A stretch of 64,000 nt of DNA from Pipra filicauda (lineage: Eukaryota > Chordata > Aves > Passeriformes > Pipridae): contig NW_024104316.1 of NCBI RefSeq assembly GCF_003945595.2, positions 372,001 to 436,000 on the forward strand, written 5' to 3'. This document shows positions 1-11,100 of this stretch, one piece after another. The notes beneath the pieces are model-generated. The model ran no database searches. It was not told the DNA's origin and worked only from the letters and a program-made list of their open reading frames with translations. Made by a program: the position numbers and the translations under genes. Positions within the stretch are counted from its first letter, which is position 1. The number at the start of each line of letters is the position of its first letter.

Positions 1-995
1 GTGGCAAGAGAGGGCTTCAGCCTTCCCATGCAGCTGGGTCTTGGGCACCTTTGTGCACACTGCCAGCCACCCAGCAGCCTGGAAAACCCACAGAGCCTGT
101 CATGCTCATCTTTCCTTGGCCTTCAGTCTTGCTTGGTGAGCAGGCACCAGCTGCCATGCAGGAAAAGCAGTGACCAGCAGAGAAGCTGAATGCAGTGGTT
201 CCCTGTGCATCTCACACAAGCGTAATGACCTTGTCATGACAGTCCAGTGTTTGCCACCCTGGAACAAATGCAAAACAATTGTGATGATTCAATTACAGCT
301 CCTGTTTTGAATTGCAATTTCGCTCCCTCTGTAGGTTAATTAGTAGCACAGCCCCGGGCTGTCTGTGGCAAGGGTTTGCAGCAAAGTACATTAAAATTCA
401 GCTACATGCCATTAATGAGTGGCAAGGTGCTTTTCCAGGCACAGGCCTGCCTTCTTCCTCACAGCACTCAGGGTGCCACACTGAGGGGCAGCAGTAAATA
501 CTCAGCAGTGGTTAAAAGCTGGTCTGTGGCTGGGAAGCCCCTGGCTTGCATCCCTGAGCTGCTGCAGGTTTGCTGGGTGATGCTCCTTGCATCCCTGATG
601 CTCCCTGTGCCTGTTACTGGCTTGTATCATGGGTTGTGCTGCTGCGGATGGGTTTGAGATGCTCTCCTGTGTGTTGCAAGGGCCTGTTCTTATCCCCTGC
701 AAGGTGTCTGTGAAGGACATTTCTCAGCTGTAGGAGAAGAACTGGAACCTGAAGCAGCGAGTTCAGATTTCCAACCTATGGGGACCCCTCACCTCAGACC
801 TCTGCGAGTCCCGCAGAGGACAGCCAACAGGCCACAGAGCAGTTTTGGTGTCCATAGGAGGTGTTCAGTGCAGCGATCAGCTCGTGGAGAGAGAGGGAGG
901 GAGATGGATGGTGCCTTCCCTCCCTGCTCATCCCTTTGGGTGGGCTTTGGCACTGGCTGCTCCGGGCACTGCTTACAGCCTCTGCCTCCCTGCAG
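1..995 (+). other. CFDP1: CFDP1 final intron (partial)
   Basis: This stretch lies upstream of the last CFDP1 exon and ends in a good acceptor (pyrimidine-rich, tgcag at 991-995). I searched for the preceding exon, which should encode the BCNT-domain segment before the tyrosine that opens the last exon, and did not find it, so the exon lies left of the window. No other gene is visible; open frames here are short and have no recognisable product. Confidence 0.7.
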
Positions 996-1086
996 GTACA
1001 TCGAGAGGAAAGCGTTCCTGGAGCGCGTGGATCACAGGCAGTTTGAAATCGAGCGTGACATCAGACTGAGCAGGATGAAGCCCTGA
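996..1086 (+). CDS. CFDP1: Craniofacial development protein 1, last coding exon
   Basis: The exon encodes the last 29 residues of CFDP1, beginning [20 protein letters not shown] and ending with the very conserved C-terminus RLSRMKP before TGA at 1084-1086. This is the end of the BCNT domain. The family (yeast Swc5) is a subunit of SWR1/SRCAP-type chromatin remodellers that exchange histone H2A.Z, and acts in the nucleus. The exon opens in phase 2: the previous exon must supply GG to complete a glycine codon. Only this exon is in the window. Gene orientation relative to BCAR1 (same strand, CFDP1 upstream) matches the human locus. The identification rests on my recognition of the C-terminal motif. 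Confidence 0.92.
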
Positions 1087-1745
1087 TGTGCCAGGGGTGG
1101 CCGTGGTGGATCCTGCTCCCTTCTGTGCCCGAGGGCTGTCTGGGGGCTGCCGGCCACCACTGGACCACCCAGCACGGAAACCGTTCTCTACCCAAGACTC
1201 AGCCTGTACATCTCAACGTGCAGGTTTTTCCTTTTACTGTAATATTTTGGGGAGGGTATTTGTCAGTGGGCAGGGGGCACTTCGAGGGTTAAATGGCCCA
1301 GCAGGTGACAGAAGACACGGGTCTGATTCTGGCAGCAGCTTTCCAAGGAGAAGAGGAGGTGGCACCAATCCTTTGCCAACCCCAGGTGCTTCTGGCTGCA
1401 GGAGGAGCCGCCAAGGCTGGAGGGTGCTGGCATATTTGGTGGTGAGAGTGGAGCTGCGGGAAGGTTCTGTGGCTGCTCTGTGTGTGCGAACTGTGGGCTG
1501 GAGCCCTTCTCCCTGCTCTGCCAGCCCCGCAGCACTCCCTGCCCCTCCGCCCTCTGCTCCTGTCCAGACAAAGCCAAACTGTCTGTACTTGTTTGTGGGG
1601 TCTGATGATGCTGGGGGGGGTGTTAAGCAAGCTGATGAAGAAATCTTCCTTGTTCACACTGTCAAGAAGATGGGAGCAGCTGCAGCAGGCAGGAAGGGCC
1701 AGAATCTGAGTGTTCACATGAATAAAGTATTCCATCCCAACACTC
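1087..1745 (+). other. CFDP1: CFDP1 3' UTR with polyadenylation signal
   Basis: Untranslated sequence follows the CFDP1 stop. A canonical AATAAA lies at 1721-1726, so cleavage is expected near 1740-1745. A long open frame (1088-1984) runs through this region but starts directly after the stop and resembles no protein. Confidence 0.75.
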
Positions 1746-4700
1746 TTGCATGCTGGCAGCTTGGTTTTTGCGGGAAGCAGAGGATGAAGAAATTAAGGGT
1801 CACATGCAGTAAGGAGTGTCTGACTGTGGTCCCTAAAACCCATGCTCAGATGTGCCTGGTGTCTGCCCTGATAGCAGCCTGGGGGTCTGAGCAAGTGCTT
1901 GGATCACTTTCCCGCTGCAGCACTGGGCCTGATGGTGGGATTAAATCCAGAATTGGGGGTGACAATGTCAACATAGACCTGTAGCAGTGCTGCAGGAGTA
2001 AAGAAGCCCCCCGAAGGCATGGCCATGCAGGGACACTCAGAAAGTGCAGCTGCCTGGGAGGGCAGGCCAAGGCGCCTGGGTGTGGAGCGAGCGGCCGGAG
2101 CTGGAGGCCAGCAATGCTCCGTCATCCTGGCCATCCCTGCTGACCTGGCGCTGGTGGAGCTGGGCAGCTCCCAATGCCTGGGCTGTGCACACCCTCGGGG
2201 TAGAGGTGCTCACCAGCGTTTCCCCACGGGGTGCTCTGAGCCCGCTCGGTGGGGCAGCCCATGCTGGTGCTGTGCCAGGGGAAAGCGGCACGAGCCCCAT
2301 CCTTCCCGCTAACAGGGCGAGTGATGCCGTCGCTGCTACTGGCCCCTTGCCTGTGGCTCTGAGCCTTGGGCTCACATGTCCACTGCTGAGTCAGCCCTTG
2401 CTCTGTGGACGTGTTGCAGGATAGACAAGAACAAAACACCACGTGCTTGGGGGAGCTGCAGCCTTTGGCGCCCTGTTCTGTACAGAATCAGCTGTAATGG
2501 ACCTGCTTAAACGAGCCTGAAATTGGACAGAAACAAAACAATGGGGTGATGACGTTTTCATCTCCAAACACTTCCAGGCCAGTTTCTGCTCTGGTTTAGG
2601 TTGCAAGGACAACTGGGCACCACTGTGGGGATATCTCAGCTCGGGGCTGCTGGGTGGCAGTGAGTGGCCCTGGCTGGATGGTGGTGGGGCTGCAGTGCAA
2701 GGCAGGTGCTGCAGGAGCTGGGCTGCTCTCCTGCTCAGGATGCTGGTGCCGGACCATCTCCAGCCCCTTCTCCTTGTGTGCTGGGCTGGGAGGTGGCCGG
2801 TCCTGCCCTCCTTGCAGAGTCCCTCCCAACAGGGACTCCAAGGCAGCCAGGGCTTGTTTTGCTGTTTTCCCAGTGAAATGCCGGGACAGCAGCTCAGCCA
2901 GGGCGGCCACAAGTGGGGCTGGGCGGGCTTGGCCCACTGTGGATGCTGAGCAGGCAGCCAGGGAAATGATTTGCCTTTTGCTTCATTGGTGCTGAGAGGA
3001 GAGGAGGAAATATTTGGGTTGTTCTCTGCCCCTTGTCCCTTCATGTCTGCGCTCCTGGGGCCTGACACACCGGACAGAGCTGGGGAAGGATCATGTCATC
3101 CCTGCATAGGCTGGGTCCCTGTGGTGTCTGGCTCCTGGGGGCTGCTGACCAAAATCTTTGCTGCGGCATGGCCATCCCAACTGCACTGTAGGGCTCTTCC
3201 TGCACCAGCAGCTTGGCAGCACCTTAGGGTCAAAAGTAGGTAAGAAGTAGAAAATAATTCTGTGCATTGTATTATGAGCAAGAGTGGAATGGAGATGCAG
3301 TGGGAACCTTTGGAGATCCCAAAGGCCTGAGATACCAAACCCAGCCCTGCTCTTAAAAGCATTAAAGAGCTCCAGGCTGTGTCCAGAGTGAGTCCTGCGG
3401 CAGCATCTGGCTCTGGATGGCTTGGGGGTGGCTTTGGATTCACACACACTGTGGGATGTGGCCAGCACTGGCATGCTGGTGAACTGGAAAGATTGGTGAC
3501 CCTCAGTATATTGGATCCTTCCTGCCAGCCCCAGCTCTGCTCTCCACAAACCCTCCAGCCTCTCTTCTCCAGGGTTTTTCCTTCCCTTCAGCTGAGCCAA
3601 TGTGGAAAATTTTGAAATCTTGGAAGCAACCTGACCTGCTGGAAAAGTGCAGTGTAACGGTGGTGGCCGAGAGCCTCGGCTCCCCTCTCTGCAGGGCTCC
3701 CCACCTGGCGGCAGCGTGGCGTGCCCGCCTCGGCCTGAGGATGCCGGGATGCAGTGCCAGCTCCCGGCCCAGCAAGCTGGGACAGGCTTGGCGGGACGAG
3801 CGGGAGGCAGCCTCCAGCCTGGGCTGATTCCTGGCTTCCTCTACGCTCCCAAGCGTCCTGCGTTTTTGCTTGGTTGGATCATGTATTCCTCGCCTCTCTT
3901 TCCTGAAGACGAGGAGTGATTTACAGGTCTCCAGAAAACACAGCTTGGCTGCTTTGGAAGGGAAAAACAAACCAACCAAACCCCTTCTCTGCTTGCTATT
4001 TCGCCTTCCCACGAAGGGGGGTGGCCCCAGGACCCGCCAGCCCTCGGTGTCCCCGCCAGCCCTTGGCGTCCCCAGCAACTCTCCGCTTTCTGCAAGGAGC
4101 AACGTTCCCAGGAGATGTGGGTCCCTCTTTCAAGATGTTCCCACCTTGAGCTGTCTTCTCTGGGAAGCTCACATATCCTCTGTGGGTCGGGACCCACCCT
4201 GAGCATTTGTTTTGGGGTAATTTTGGCCCTACAAGGAGTCCCTCTTGGCCAGAGCATCACCTCGCCCCGAGGAGCTCCCCCTTCTCTGGCTGCCTGAAGG
4301 GGCCCCTTGTGCAGCTGAGCCCCAGACAAGGCTCCAATTGTGTCCGTGTGCCCCGATGGTCGGGGCTTCTGCCGTGGTGTCCACATGCTGGAGCCACGGG
4401 AAAAATGGCTGTGTCCAACCCGCACCCGCAGGCTCGGCTTTACTGAGCTGTTGGGCTTTGGGGAGGCTGTTCTGGAGCCGGGGCAGTTGCGATGGGGAGG
4501 TGATGTCTTGCATTTAATGCTGCTTTAGTGACAGGGAAGGGGGAATAAATGTCGGTTCCGCTGGCTGCCTGGGGGTGCATCTCATGGCCCCCACCAGGCT
4601 GTCCCAAGGACTCGATGGGATCCATGGACTGAGCTGCCATGGGGCAGAGCGTGGCAGCTTGGAGAAGGAAGGAGCAGAGTGTGGAACTGACCCTGGGAGC

Positions 4701-7290
4701 ACCTCCCCGCAGCCAGGGCAGCAGTTCCCCAAGGGGCAGGGCTGGTGCCTGGCAGGTGATCCTGGCAGCACCACATCCTCTTTTCCAAGCTGCCACTTCC
4801 AACCTCACAGCAGTGTCCCATCCAGCAGCAGTGGGTCTCCCACTCCGTATGAGGACGGTCCCCCCCGGGGGATCCTTGTGCTGTTGGTGAGTGCTGGCAC
4901 TGGCATTTGAAGCTCAGCTGGTGTTGGTGGCACAGCCAGCCCTTCCTGCTCCCCGGCGAGCCCCGGCTGGGGGCGAGGATCAGCGCCAGCCCTCGCCAGG
5001 GAATGAATGGGGAGACAAACAGAGCCGCTACTGTTGGGGCAGCCCAAGGCCCGCACTCGGCCTCAGCTTCTCTGGAGATGAGGGGGTGCCCTGTCATCCT
5101 GCTCTCAAAAAGCAAGCAGTCTCCCATGACATCTTCTCTCTGCAGCTAAGAACTGACCCAGCCCCCTGGAGAAGCACAGGGATAAATCCTGGTTGTGATC
5201 CTGTTGGGTCCCGTGATATTACAAGCCAAGAGAAATGTCCTCATTATTTCCAGAATATTGAAGTCTAATAAATCCTGTCCTGCCTTATAGGATTTATTTC
5301 TCTGTTCATTGCTAGGAGACTCAGTCCCGTGTAATCCTATTGCTGCTCCAGGAGGTGAGGAGAGGCTTTCTGAAGCACGGACCTGGCAGGGCTGTGGGCA
5401 GGAGCAGGCAGCCCTGGATGGAGCTGTTGGTGCCTGCAAGCATCCCAGTGCCAGCCCCTTTCCCAATATGTCCTGCTGTCCCAGAGCTATGCCAGGCCTG
5501 GCATGGGTTCACCAAAACACATCTCATCTGATGTTTGCGGCATGGCTGGGCCAACGGAACACTGATCAGCAATTAGCCAATTAATATGGCATGGCTCAGC
5601 ACAGCCTGCTCCCCCTGTCCCATGCATGTCTGCCGTGCTCCCCTAAATCCCACTTTAAGGGCCTCTGACACCTTCTCACACCAGAACCAGCGGGAAGAGC
5701 TGCGAAAAGCCAGGAGAAGCCAGGCTGGGCACAGCCAGTCCCCTGCAGCCCAGTGCAGAGCCAGCCGTGCCTGGCTCGTCGTACACCAGGGACCCTCTGG
5801 AAGACAATGACAGACATGTGAATATGGCTGGAAATTTTGCCACTGAAGTGTTTTCCATAGCAACCGTTGCTGGGGCAACCTGCATCCCGAGCAGCATCCA
5901 CCCCGAAACACCCAGCCCCGTGTCCACCAGAGCCAGCAAAGAACCACGGCTTGGGACTGGCGAGACCCTCGCTGTGCCCCACCACCAGCAACACAGGGAT
6001 GTTCGGGCAGCGCCAGCCCAGCTCTGAGCATCCCCAGTGCCACAGGGCCCCTGGAATGCTCCACTTTTGATCTTCTTTTTGGCATTTTGTTTTCTCAGAG
6101 GTGGGAGAAGCCGAAGGGAGACCTGTTGGTGCCTGTTGCCCCCCGGGCACTTGGCTGTGGAAGCAGGGGTGTGCAGGAGCCATTGCTAGCTCAGGGTGTT
6201 CAGCAGATGCAAGCAGTGATTTTGGCTCCAATGGACCAAAAATGGGATCGAGTTCGACAGGGAACACTTTGATCTGAGCATCAGCACAGGGAGAGGGAAA
6301 AATGAAATCCCCACTGCTTTGAAGTCTGAAAGAAGGGAGTTTGCGGCCCCTCCGCACCTGCCTGAAACCATATGGTGGGAGCTTTACCCTGGGGACACCC
6401 CAGGGATCCCAGGAGACCCTTGCTACTGGCTGGGTGGGCCCACACGAGGCTCAGGGTCTCCAAACACACCATGGCCTCATGGGATCAGCTGCATTGGTGG
6501 GAGAGGGGCTGGGGAGCTTAGAGCCCATCCCAAGGATGCCCATGGCACTCAGTCCCTGCGCTGTCACCACTGTCACCAACAAGAGGAAACCACAGTCCCC
6601 CGTGCTGGGGCAGCTGCGGTTTGCGGGTGCAACCGCAGTCTCTGCCTCCGGATATCTGCCAACCTCGGCTGTGCCTCAGTGTCCCTTTCTGCCAGCCATG
6701 AGCAGGGAAACGTGCCTCCAGCAGGGGACAGCGGTGGTGACTCTCAGGGAGTAGAACAAGCCCTGCTTTTTGGAGAAGGGCATGTGTTTGCAGTCTGGCC
6801 TCTACGTTGCCACTGCACGCTGATGCGGCCTGTGGCCCAAAGGTAACCCCTGAGGGTGAGAGGAAATGCCATTGCGGGGACTGTGGCCGGAAGGCACGGG
6901 CAGGGGCAGGGGCACATTCCTTGCCTGCCCCCGCACACAGCGCTCACTCACTGCCCGCGGCTCTCACGCGGGCCCCGCGCCACCCACTCGCCCGTGTGCC
7001 CACGCAGCTGCATTCACCCCTCGTGTCCCTTTCCGTGGTTCCCTGCGTGCTCTCGCATGCTTGGGGAGCAGCGTGGGTGTCCATGCAGCTTGTGCGTGTC
7101 CACAGGTCCTGTGTCCCCACACAGCTCACACATGTGCATCCCACAGCTCCCAGGGAGCCCCGCGGCCCTCCCCGCCTGCTCCCGGCCGTGCTGCTGATGG
7201 CAGGGCCTGCGGCGCGTGGCAGATGCCAGGTCCAGGCTCACCAGCTGTTGGGGTGCCCGTGGGCCACGTGGGCGGGCTGTTGGAACAGGC
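1746..7290. other. CFDP1-BCAR1 intergenic region
   Basis: About 5.5 kb of moderately GC-rich sequence. I see no convincing exon, RNA gene or intact repeat. Many open frames exist on both strands but they overlap each other, lack splice-linked partners and match no family I know. Upstream alternative first exons of BCAR1, known in mammals, could lie here, but nothing in the sequence identifies one. Confidence 0.6.
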
Positions 7291-7904
7291 CAGGCGGGCG
7301 GCAGAGGTGTGCCATGTATGCCACGTGTGCCATGGTGTGCCATGTGTGCTCTGCCATGTGAGCCATTGCACCTACACTCGCCCGTTACCTGCCCCTTACA
7401 TCCCCCTGCCGTTACACACCCTGCCCGTTACACACCCCAGAACACCCCAGTTACGCTCCTGTCACCCTTTGTTGCACACCCATTGCACACCAGTTACACT
7501 CCCATTACCCTTTGCTCACTACACACTCACTGTACAGCCTTTACCCTTCATTTGCACACCTATTGCAAGCCCTTACACACGTTGCCCTTCACTGCACAGC
7601 TGTTTCACGCCCGTTACACTGCCTTACCCCTTGCTGCACACCCGTTACACACCCACTGCATGTCTTACACACTCATTGCCCTTCACTGCACACCCATTAC
7701 CCTCCTTTACACACCCGTTCCATGCCCTGTGCACACGCATTGCACACCCTTTGCACACACATTGCACACCCTTTACACACCCGTTCCACGCCCTTTGCAC
7801 ACGCATTGCACACCCTTTGCACACACATTGCACACCCTTTGCACACACATTGCACACCCTTTACACACCCGTTCCACGCCCTTTACACACACGATACACA
7901 CTCG
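7291..7904. repeat. CA-rich degenerate minisatellite upstream of BCAR1
   Basis: The stretch is built from variants of short words such as ttgcacaccc, ttacacaccc and tgccatgtgtgcc. From about 7640 to 7890 there is a higher-order pattern: a block containing cccgttcca(c/t)gccct followed by alternating cattgcacacccttt and gcacaca units recurs three times. The repetition creates long spurious open frames rich in His, Thr and Pro. It ends directly against the BCAR1 GC-rich promoter. Confidence 0.85.
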
Positions 7905-8170
7905 CCCCGCCCCCTCCGCCCCGCCCCTCTCGGGCTCCGCCCCTCCCGGGCCCCGCCCCTGCCTGGGGCCCCGCCCCCGTGGGCGCAGCCAATGGCGGCG
8001 GGCGGGGCCGGGGCCGGGCGCGCGCGGCGCTATAACGAACGCTCCGTGTGGCGCCGCCGCCCGCGCGCCCCGGCCCCGGCCCCGCCGCCCCCGGCCCGGC
8101 CCGGCCCGGCCTGGCCCCGGCCCTGCTCCCGGCCCGGCCCCCGCCGCGGCCGGCCCGGCCCCGCGGGAAG
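7905..8170 (+). promoter_or_regulatory. BCAR1: BCAR1 CpG-island promoter and 5' UTR
   Basis: An abrupt change from CA-rich repeat to very GC-rich sequence. At least six CCGCCC-type GC boxes (Sp1/KLF sites) lie between 7908 and 7980 at roughly regular spacing. A CCAAT box in AGCCAATGG sits at 7987-7995 and a TATA-like TATAA at 8031-8035, about 40 bp downstream, which would place the start site near 8060. The remaining GC-rich stretch to 8170 would be the 5' UTR. The element positions are seen directly; the start site is inferred. Confidence 0.7.
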
Positions 8171-11100
8171 ATGAACTACCTGGTGAGCGGGGCGGGGGGA
8201 GGCACGGCGACGTGCGCGGGGACAGGCGGGACGCGGGGGAACGGCTGGCGGGGGGCCCCGCCAGGGAGGAGGAGGAGGAGGAGGAGGAGGAGGAGGGGAT
8301 GGAGGAGGAAGGCCGCAGTCCCCCCACCATGGGTTGGGCCCCTTCGGTGCGGCCGATCTCGCTGGCGTGACCTTGGCCGAGCCCCGCCGCATCGGGGCGG
8401 TCAGGCCTTGCCCGCCCTCCGTCGCTCCCGGCGGGTCGCGGCTCTGCGGGACCCGCAGGGGCCCCACCGGGGCCAGGGGCCTCCCCGGGCCTCCGCCCCC
8501 CGCCCCGCCGGGCAGGGTGGCACCGGCGGCGGGCAGGGCCCGGGCAGAGCCGCGGGAGAGCCGGGGATCGGGCCCCGCCGCCCCGGGCGGGCCGCACTCC
8601 CCCCCGGGCAGCGCTGGCAGGTGCCGTCCTGGCCCGGGCCGGGGACCCCGCGGGGCCGGAGGGGCCCAGGCCCGGCGGCGGGAGCCGTGGGATGGCCACG
8701 GACACGGCTGACTCACCGCCCCGGCACTTCCTCCCCGGCGGCGGAGGGAAGGGGCGGGAGAGGCAGAGGAGGCCCCCCGAAACCGGGGAGGAGGAAGGGC
8801 CCGGCCCCTTCCCAGCACCACCTCTGGGAAGAGTGGGTTGAGCTCCAGCGGGGAATCCCTCGGCGGTCGGAGCGGGCAGATCCCGCTGGCGGGAGGCGCT
8901 CGGCGAAGCCCTCGGCCCGCGGGGCTCGGTGCCGGCGCTGAGCTGCCGGCCCGCCGGGATGACGCCCCCGCGGCCGGCGGGGCCCGGCTCACCGCCCCGG
9001 CGCGGGGCTCTCTTCCAGAACGTGCTGGCCAAGGCGCTGTACGACAACGTGGCCGAGTCCCCGGACGAGCTCTCCTTCCGCAAGGGCGACATCATGACGG
9101 TGCTGGAGCGCAACACGCAGGGGCTGGACGGCTGGTGGCTCTGCTCGCTCCACGGCCGGCAGGGCATCGTCCCCGGGAACCGCCTCAAGATCCTGGTGGG
9201 GATGTACGACAAGAAGCAGCAGCAGCAGCAGCAAGCGCCCGGCCCGGCGCAGGGGCAGGCGCCGCCGCAGCCGTCGGTGCCCCAGCCGGCTCTGCCGTAC
9301 CACCACCAAGGGGGATACACCCCGCTGTCGCCCGCCTCGCAGTACACACCCATGCACCCTGCTTATGCCCCCCAAGGGGACAACGTCTACCTGATGCCGG
9401 TCCCCAACAAGGGACAGCAGAGTCTGTACCCGGGCTCGGCACCCACCGGACAGTTTCCTCCTGCCCCGGCTAAGCAGCCACCCACCTTCCCGAAGCAGGC
9501 ACCTCCCCACACCTTCCCCAGCCCCGGCCAGGAGATCTACCAGGTGCCCCCCTCCCTGGGCCAGGCAGCAGAGGCGTACCCCGGGGGTTCTGCCAGTCCT
9601 CCCCAGGATGTCTACCAGGTTCCTCCCTCAGCTGGTCAGGCTCAAGAAATCTACCAGGTGCCCCCGTCGCTGGACATGAGGAGCTGGGAAGGGCACAAGC
9701 CCCAGGGAAAGGTAGGACGGGGAGACTGGATTGGGGAGCATGTTATAGTTGTGGGGTGCTCTGTGGTCCATGGGTGTGAGTGGGTGGCAGGGCTTGGGCT
9801 TATCAGCCCACTGGTGTCTCTTGGAGTGGGCAGCCCTTGTGCCCATTGCTGGAGTTGTGTGGGCATCCTTCCCCGCACTGCTGGCAGGAGGGGGTGCAGT
9901 GAGGGAGTCTCTGCAGTGGCTGTGGTGCCCTGGTTGACCTGGGCTGCCCCGCTTGGGGCTGGCACAGCATTTGGCACTTGGGTCCTCATGGTCTCTTGGT
10001 GGGCTCTGCCATTGTCACTCAGGGCATGGCAACATGTCTGGTGTGGGTGCAGGGTGCTGATAACCCAAGGGCTCCTTTGGCCAGATTCTGCAGCTGTGGA
10101 AGTAGCTGTGGTACCCAGCACAGTGCTGTGAGGTTTCATTCCTGCTGGGAGCGCGGGCAGGAGCAGGCAGCGGGTGCCAGCATGTCCTGGCTGTGCCAAA
10201 GAGCCTGCCAGTGCTTGCTGGATTTACTGGTGAGGCAAGGGTGAGCCACCAGCCTGTCCCCAGCATGGAGCCTAACAGCTCCATCCCCGACACCAGGCTC
10301 CTCCTGGCTCTGCCCCTTCTCTGGCACTTCATCCCAGGGAAGAGGAGTGAGGTGCTTTCGGTATCGCGTTTTCTGGGAAGGCTACCTGACTCACACCCCT
10401 GGGAAGTAGCCAGTGAGGAGAGGGAGCTGCCAATCACATCCAGGGCATGAGGAGCATCCTAAAACTGAGAACCAGCCTGACACCTCAGCCCTTCTTAGCA
10501 CCAGTTGGGCAGAGTGCCATGACCCTCTAGGTTTGGTTATTTGCCGCGCTCGTGTCACCATGGAACGACCAATTCGGGGGTGAAGCCGTGGGCAGGGGTT
10601 TCCAGGCGTAGGCAGATCTCTGCCCACAGCTCGATGCCCGAATCGGCTCTTCCGTGGTGCTCCCCGCGGCCGTGCCGGCCGGGCTTTGTCTCTCTGCGAG
10701 GCTCTATCGCCGCTATAAATAACCGGTGAGATCATCCCGTCCCCGGCAGCCTGCACGCCCGGCCGGGGAGCGCCCTCCCGTGGGCACCGCCGTGCCCGCT
10801 GCCGCACCGGCGGGTACGGACCGCGCACCCAGCCCCTCTGCAGCCCCGCGCTGCGTCTGGGGGGGATGATGCAGGCTGGGGGGGTGCTCGGCAGTCCCTA
10901 CATCACTTTTCCATCTTTTTCCAGGTGCTGGTGCCCACCCGCATGGGGCAGGTGTATGTCTATGACTCCCCCAAGGGTGAGCAGGTTGAGTATGATTTCC
11001 CTCGCCACCTCATCTCCACGGGTTCCCAGGAGATCTACGATGTGCCGCCTGTCCGAGGGGGGGTCCCGAGCCAGTTCAACCAGGAGGTGAGGCTGCTTGT

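Noticed and set aside
1088..1984. 298-codon open frame directly after the CFDP1 stop
   Set aside because: It lies in the CFDP1 3' UTR, crosses the polyadenylation signal and resembles no protein.
7640..7890. Regularly spaced repeats that could suggest a CRISPR-like array
   Set aside because: Units are degenerate, contiguous and without unique spacers; the context is a vertebrate chromosome. It is a minisatellite.
6866..8370. Long open frames of 384-389 codons rich in His, Thr, Pro and Arg upstream of BCAR1
   Set aside because: They are produced by the tandem repeat, which lacks stops in several frames, followed by GC-rich promoter sequence. Frames overlap each other and match no family.
7773..9353. 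526-codon minus-strand open frame across the BCAR1 promoter and exon 2
   Set aside because: Low-complexity Pro/Gly/Arg translation of a CpG island, antisense to the real SH3 exon. GC-rich DNA has few stop codons.
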